Under the pieces are notes generated by a model. The model saw only the letters and a list, made by a program, of their open reading frames with translations, was not told the DNA's origin and made no database searches. From Brachynemurus nebulosus (taxonomy: Eukaryota; Arthropoda; Insecta; Neuroptera; Myrmeleontidae), in NCBI GenBank assembly GCA_035578155.1, contig JAPWDM010000001.1, positions 10,639,543 to 10,703,542 on the forward strand: a stretch of DNA of 64,000 nucleotides, read 5' to 3'. Both the position numbers and the translations under genes were made by a program. This document shows, piece by piece, positions 59,320 to 64,000 of the stretch. The stretch's first letter is position 1. Each line of letters starts with the position of its first letter.

Positions 59320-61550
59320 CGTTTCGCTCGCTATATATAATAGCGTAACGCTATTAAAATTGGTCTGTGACTGCAGTGACTAAGAGGGGATAATAGATAT
59401 ACATATATCACCCAGCCCAAATTTCAGGCGCGGCAGTATCATTATTATTATTATATTAGCGACGCAAAGATTACACGAGCGCCTTTGGTTTTTTAAATAA
59501 GAAGCTGTATCAAGTAAAAATTGTTATATACGTTTAATTGTCCATAGAAATAGGTATTATACAAATTATGTGCGGATTACTTGTTTTTATAACCCGTTAA
59601 ACGTATACGTCGTATACATCTATTTTTACTAGTTCTAATTTTACCACCAGAAGCGCGAGTGAGAATCTTTGCCGCCAATAGTAATAAAAAATTTTTTTAA
59701 ATATCCCTGGTATTTAAAAAAAATAGCAAAAACATCATCTAATTTCTACTCTATGGTAAAGGAACGATCCATAGAGCCGACCAAAATTAAACTGAAATAT
59801 ATATTTGGAATTTTCTGTATTTATACATCCAAAAGAGGAATAATACTTCATTATTTTATATAGAAATAAGCGTAAAATCTAAAATAAAATTTATAAAATA
59901 TTATATTCTTTATATATTAAAAATTATATTCTTTTAATTCAAAGTCTGTATTCATTCAATTTTCTTTAAATCGGAAAGGCAAAAAGTCGTAGAAAAAGTA
60001 TAATATTCTATTAGCATATAATGGCTATGATGAATTGCGACGCAGGTGAATTACGACACTCGCCTCGTGTCATTTTATCTTCATGAGTAATAGTCATCAT
60101 TACCCGCTCATTGAATAATAAAATACTAAATATTACGAAATGCGTTTTCCTAATGTAATTTCAAATTGATTAAAAAAATTAAAAATTAAATTCGACAAGT
60201 ACGTGCTAGGTACGCCTTAACTCAGTATTTTGTTGTCAGTTTCACAATCCTCGGGATATTTTTTCCTATAAAATAGGGAAAGAAAATAGGATTAAATAAA
60301 ACAATTGAAATCATGAAATATAATTTTCATTTTATTTAACAAAGAGCCAGTAGGAATTCACAATTGATGGCAGCGAGCGACGCGAATAATCTATTTCTAT
60401 TTGAGTTTGATTCAGTTGTGACAGCACTATCGATTTTTTTTAAAATTTCCTCGTTTATTAAAATCACAAAAATCACTGTGATTGATACTACTTTTAGTTA
60501 TAGTTTTATTTTAAATCGGATACATCATATTCCGATATTATACACATGCTTACAAAATCAATTTTTCAGTATTTTTCATTAGAATACTTTAATAAATAGA
60601 CCAAAATCTCATTAATTAAAAAAAAAAATAATAAATAACAATTAAAATATTAAAATTAAAATACTGGTTTATTTTCATTTTTTTTTCTTTTTTTTTTTTT
60701 TGTTAATATTAAAAATGTTAAATAATTAAGAATAAAAGTTATTCTAACGAAAAATTCGTAATTTATTTTTAATTACAAATTAAAATTATCAATTTTTTAA
60801 CAATTATATAATGATTCAGTTTAAAAAACCCTGAAGTAATTATCAAAATAAAATTTTTTATCATTTGTAAGTTATATTAAAATATGTCTATTTCATTACG
60901 GATATTTTTTATTAAAAAATTACCTATGTTCAGTCTTAATTTTTAAGTGGCTTTTTAAGCACAATTTTTTTTTATATGGTCAGTTATTATTACATATTAA
61001 TATATTATTATACATTATAGTTATGTAAAAAGGAAAAATACTTAATCATTATATAATTGTGGATAAATTTCATCAAATATTTTGAGTACTACATAATGCA
61101 TCAGTAGGCTACATTGTAATATTTATGTATAGATAAATATGTTATATGATAATTAATAAAGAAAATTATACAATTTAAATGAAGAGAAATTAAAGAAAAT
61201 TTAGAATATGCAACAACTTTAAACTCGTTTTACCTCATAACTATTGTTTTGACTGTTGAAAAAAATCAAAATTTTCATGGTTAATATGTTCAACTCTAAA
61301 TGTAATTCAGTATACAATGTATAGGCCTTTTCATCACAATTTTTTTTTTGTGTGCATGTGTCAATATCGGCCATTTTTTTCGTACTGTTTTTTGTAAACA
61401 ACCGTGTTAAAGTACCCATCTACAAATAATTAAAATTAAAAAATATTAAATAAAGAATATTTATTGAGAAAAAAGTAAGAAAAAATAAAAAAAATAAGTG
61501 TTTTTAATTGAAAATTGAAAATTGAAAAATAATTGTTTTTTCAATCCATT
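59320..61550. other. No supported gene
   Basis: AT-rich. A hairpin-like TAGCGTTTCGCTCGCTA / TAGCGTAACGCTA cluster lies at 59317-59355, and A/T homopolymers at 60620-60700. A 66-codon minus-strand ATG frame at 61219-61419 is unrecognised. Confidence 0.45.
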
Positions 61551-61556
61551 ATTATA

Positions 61557-61658
61557 ATGTTATCTGTACGAAAAGGAGCAAAGAAACGGTGTTATTATGG
61601 AGTTTGTAAGGGTGATACACGCTATAAATCATTTAAAGTTGTATTAAAAATTGGTTGA
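61557..61658 (+). pseudogene. THAP-domain N-terminal fragment
   Basis: ATG at 61557 opens 33 codons to TGA at 61656. After a basic start, Cys12-x4-Cys17 is followed by Lys-Gly-Asp-Thr-Arg-Tyr, the usual beginning of THAP domains (C-x4-C then Ser/Gly-Asp-x-Arg). The distal Cys-x2-His pair is absent, so the domain is truncated. An alternative is a first exon with a downstream splice, but no clear donor is seen. Confidence 0.5.
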
Positions 61659-61744
61659 CATTATTAATTAGAATAAAATTATACATATTATTTGTTTTTA
61701 TTATTATTTTTGACATAGTAAACAAGTAGTGTGGGTGCCTAACC

Positions 61745-61850
61745 TCTCAATCAGCTCACTTTTTTTCCGTTTTTGCGGACGTCCATGACATTTCAGCCAC
61801 CTTTTCAAATGTTCACAATTATGGGTGATTCTTCAACTGAATTATAAACA
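61745..61850 (-). pseudogene. SAP-like motif fragment
   Basis: On the minus strand an open frame of roughly 35 codons contains His-Leu-Lys-Arg-Trp-Leu, Cys-His-Gly-Arg, Lys-Lys-Ser-Glu-Leu-Ile-Glu-Arg-Leu. This resembles the helix-turn-helix SAP motif (Leu-x..Gly..Gly/Arg-Lys-Lys-x-Glu-Leu-Val-x-Arg). Such motifs open many arthropod transposon-associated proteins. There is no start codon or further domain. Assigned by eye only. Confidence 0.35.
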
Positions 61851-62170
61851 AGTGAAGCACCATCGACGATTTTTTCTAATAATTCATTTGTTTATTGAGA
61901 TAATATTGCTTTCCCAGCTATTCTTGACCAAAACAGTACGAAACTTTTGAATTACCACTATTTTAACATGGCGGTTGCGCTTGCGCTCGTCACATGATGA
62001 AAAGGTCTATTACGGCAAGCAACTTGACCCCCAAAAATGCCCCAGAAAATAAAAGAAGTGACCACGAGTGTTCTATTGGCTGAATTTCTTTTTTATTCAT
62101 CTATTCAGAACTTAAAAAGGAATAAAAAATTCAAATATTTTTTTTTATTGAACCCATCGTTACCATTAAA

Positions 62171-62350
62171 AATGAGTGTATTCGTTGCCCACATCATTTA
62201 CGTCTAAATGATGTAGACACATGCGCACACTAAAACTGCGCGGGAATTGACATTGTTAATTCCCGCCAATTCTCCCGCGACTTTTAATTAGTGTGCGCAT
62301 GTGCCTATATCATTTAGAAGTAAATGATATGGACAACGAATACACTCATT
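62171..62350. mobile_element. 180-bp foldback MITE
   Basis: AATGAGTGTATTCGTTGCCC to its partial complement ending ACGAATACACTCATT. Strong pairing continues through CATGCGCACACTAAAA to a centre at GGGAATTGACATTGTTAATTCCC. Confidence 0.9.
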
Positions 62351-63170
62351 ATGTTAATAAAAACTATTGATACAGAAAACAAATGAATGTAACGCATTTA
62401 TTTAAAACGAGTACGTAGATGTTAACCATATTTATTTTTTTAAAATTGATAAGTACTGAATTTTATTTTTTTCAAAATTCTAAATCAATTAAAACAGAAA
62501 TCAGTTCATCATCACTTATTGTTAAAAATAAGGGTTAATTTGCTCGTCTAATTTAAAGTAGTTCGTATCAAATAGAAAACCTACTATTTACGTAATAAAT
62601 TCGAAAAGTAATGTTTTGCCAAACGAGCAGACAGAAATGAGTCAGCAAATCCAGTAAAACAATTTTCGAACATATTGCGTATAATACTTCTTCGGTAATT
62701 GTTGGCCGTTAAAAACATTTCCTTTGAAATCGAAAATATAATAGAAAAAGTTAAACTCAAAAATGAAAGGATATCAAAACACAATCCTCTTTTAATCCCC
62801 TTTTAATTTTTTGCCTAATTTTGTTTAGAATTATTATTTTAAAAAAATTTTCACGTGAAATATAAGTATCGCATGGCCTCTAACGGATTCACAAAATGTA
62901 TCAAAATTCTTGATTTTGAAAAGATATGACAATATTTGCTTTATTGGTTAAAATCAATTAATTACTACCTAAAAATCTTGCATTCGAAAGAAGTTTTAAG
63001 CAAAAATAGAAAAAAATTAATCGTACATTTACTACTCCAGGCACCATTTTCAAATAATATTTTTAAAAAAATGTAATTCTTGAGTTCAACACAATATTAT
63101 TTTCGTTTCTTCACAAAAAAGAAATGTTTTCTACATGATACAACTTTTTATAAATACATTATATACAATT
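62351..63170. other. No supported gene
   Basis: AT-rich. The 62584-62784 minus frame starts with TTG. Nothing recognised. Confidence 0.5.
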
Positions 63171-63174
63171 TTAA

Positions 63175-63653
63175 CACATTCACTGCTACTATATACAGAT
63201 TCGTCTATATTGGCACGGTGGTTACAATGCCAGCATCGTATATATGCAAAATATTATAACTGTAAATGAAACACGCCAACGGTGTAGAAGCATAAATTAA
63301 TTAAAATAATTTCTTACCTCGTGTGGTATAAAAAATTTCAATGCATTTGCGCGTGTGTATTACTAAACCGCGCGAACACAAAAATTTAAATATTTTGCGT
63401 CTACAAGCTTCCAATTATGGTAGTAGACGTCAAATAATTTGAATTTTTGTTTGCGTGGTTTAATAGTATACATGCGCGAGAATTTTTTTATACCACGAAT
63501 CGAACACGGCCCTGTATTATCTACGTCAGTGTACAAATATTGCATCAGAATATACTTTTGGAATCTATGAACGAATTTCACCTACATTTACGGTGGCACT
63601 TAAATCGTGACACTGATGTCTCACTTCTTATTCGGTACATGGCAGTAAACGTG
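63175..63653. mobile_element. TTAA-flanked MITE with internal foldback
   Basis: TTAA at 63171-63174 and 63654-63657. Ends CACATTCACTGC and GGCAGTAAACGTG are imperfect inverted repeats. The interior foldback (about 63318-63505) is built on GTGGTATAAAAAATTTC and GAATTTTTTTATACCAC. The open frames over it are products of the fold. Confidence 0.75.
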
Positions 63654-64000
63654 TTAAATAAAAATAAAATTGAAAACGTTAAATTATTACCGTTTTTATT
63701 AAGTCAAAAGGATCTTTACATAGAGAACCTGTTTTAGCTATGTATTTTTTTCCTATACTGAAAATATATTTTAAACATTTGGTTAAAAATTAAAATGTAA
63801 CTATTATTTTCAAAAGTACAATTTTGTTTAAATATTATTGCGACAACTGTTTAGACTTTTCATCATTTTCAAACAATTATGGTACGATTACTTGGATTGG
63901 TGAATTAAAAGTTTGAATCCCGTGACCGGTTAGACCCATGAAGCTCTTTCTGTAATTTCCCTTCACAAATTCAAATTTATATTAGTGTCACCACTCACAT

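Noticed and set aside
63363..63737. Opposing frames of 72 and 96 codons
   Set aside because: Lie over the foldback of a TTAA MITE, open on both strands because of the inverted repeat.
63890..63950. GTTTGAATCCCGTGACCGG as a further tRNA-like B box
   Set aside because: No matching A box at the right distance was found, and the similarity is too short.

Overview
The window is AT-rich, transposon-dense nuclear DNA from an animal, most likely an insect. The evidence is scattered AACCTAAC stretches, Helitrons ending in CTAG, hAT and TTAA-targeting MITEs, THAP-domain relics, a tRNA-like repeat and long TA microsatellites. There are no operons, ribosome binding sites or bacterial gene spacing. I cannot name the species, and I see no clear multi-exon host gene.

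The dominant object is a 10.85-kb, nearly perfect palindrome at 8609-19456, flanked by a 6-bp target duplication (CGAGAC). Its arms begin 5'-AG and end CT-3'. Each arm of about 5.2 kb carries the same two genes, both transcribed outward from the centre. The inner gene encodes a 377-aa acidic protein with one C2H2 zinc finger; the outer gene encodes a roughly 170-aa protein of a family I cannot name. All four gene copies have a TATA box about 30 bp before a TCAG initiator. The centre is a 453-bp, one-orientation CACCAAA minisatellite that does not pair with itself. Each arm also has a tRNA-like insert at mirrored positions, four AGATGGC sites and AACCTAAC repeats. In the stretches I compared, the arms differ by one substitution, which removes the only ATG of the left outer gene, and by one base in a homopolymer. 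The 6-bp duplication and AG/CT ends fit a Polinton/Maverick-type element or an integrated virus-like relative. No polymerase, integrase, capsid or protease is present, so it is either non-autonomous or a new palindromic class.

Region by region: 1-8600 has an unrecognised C-terminal coding fragment, a CAGGGTG foldback, a piggyBac-like end with the start of its transposase, a duplicated repeat, a broken THAP domain, a ~160-bp degenerate tandem array and a 1.28-kb TIR element. 19463-30350 has a TTAA-flanked MITE, two interleaved inverted repeats, two foldback MITEs and another tRNA-like copy. 30358-36454 has a palindrome split by a nested insertion, a Helitron and an hAT MITE with a perfect 8-bp duplication. 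36800-46726 has a ~170-bp satellite cut by a TTAA MITE, a 3.1-kb nest of inverted repeats, a GC-rich TIR element, two head-to-head MITEs and a second Helitron. 46727-64000 has a possible 5'-UTR exon, a palindrome abutted by 110-bp direct repeats, a small open frame with 10-residue repeats, a degraded inverted repeat, THAP and SAP-like fragments, a 180-bp foldback and a final TTAA MITE.

Most other open frames are short, lack an ATG, or are translations of repeats.
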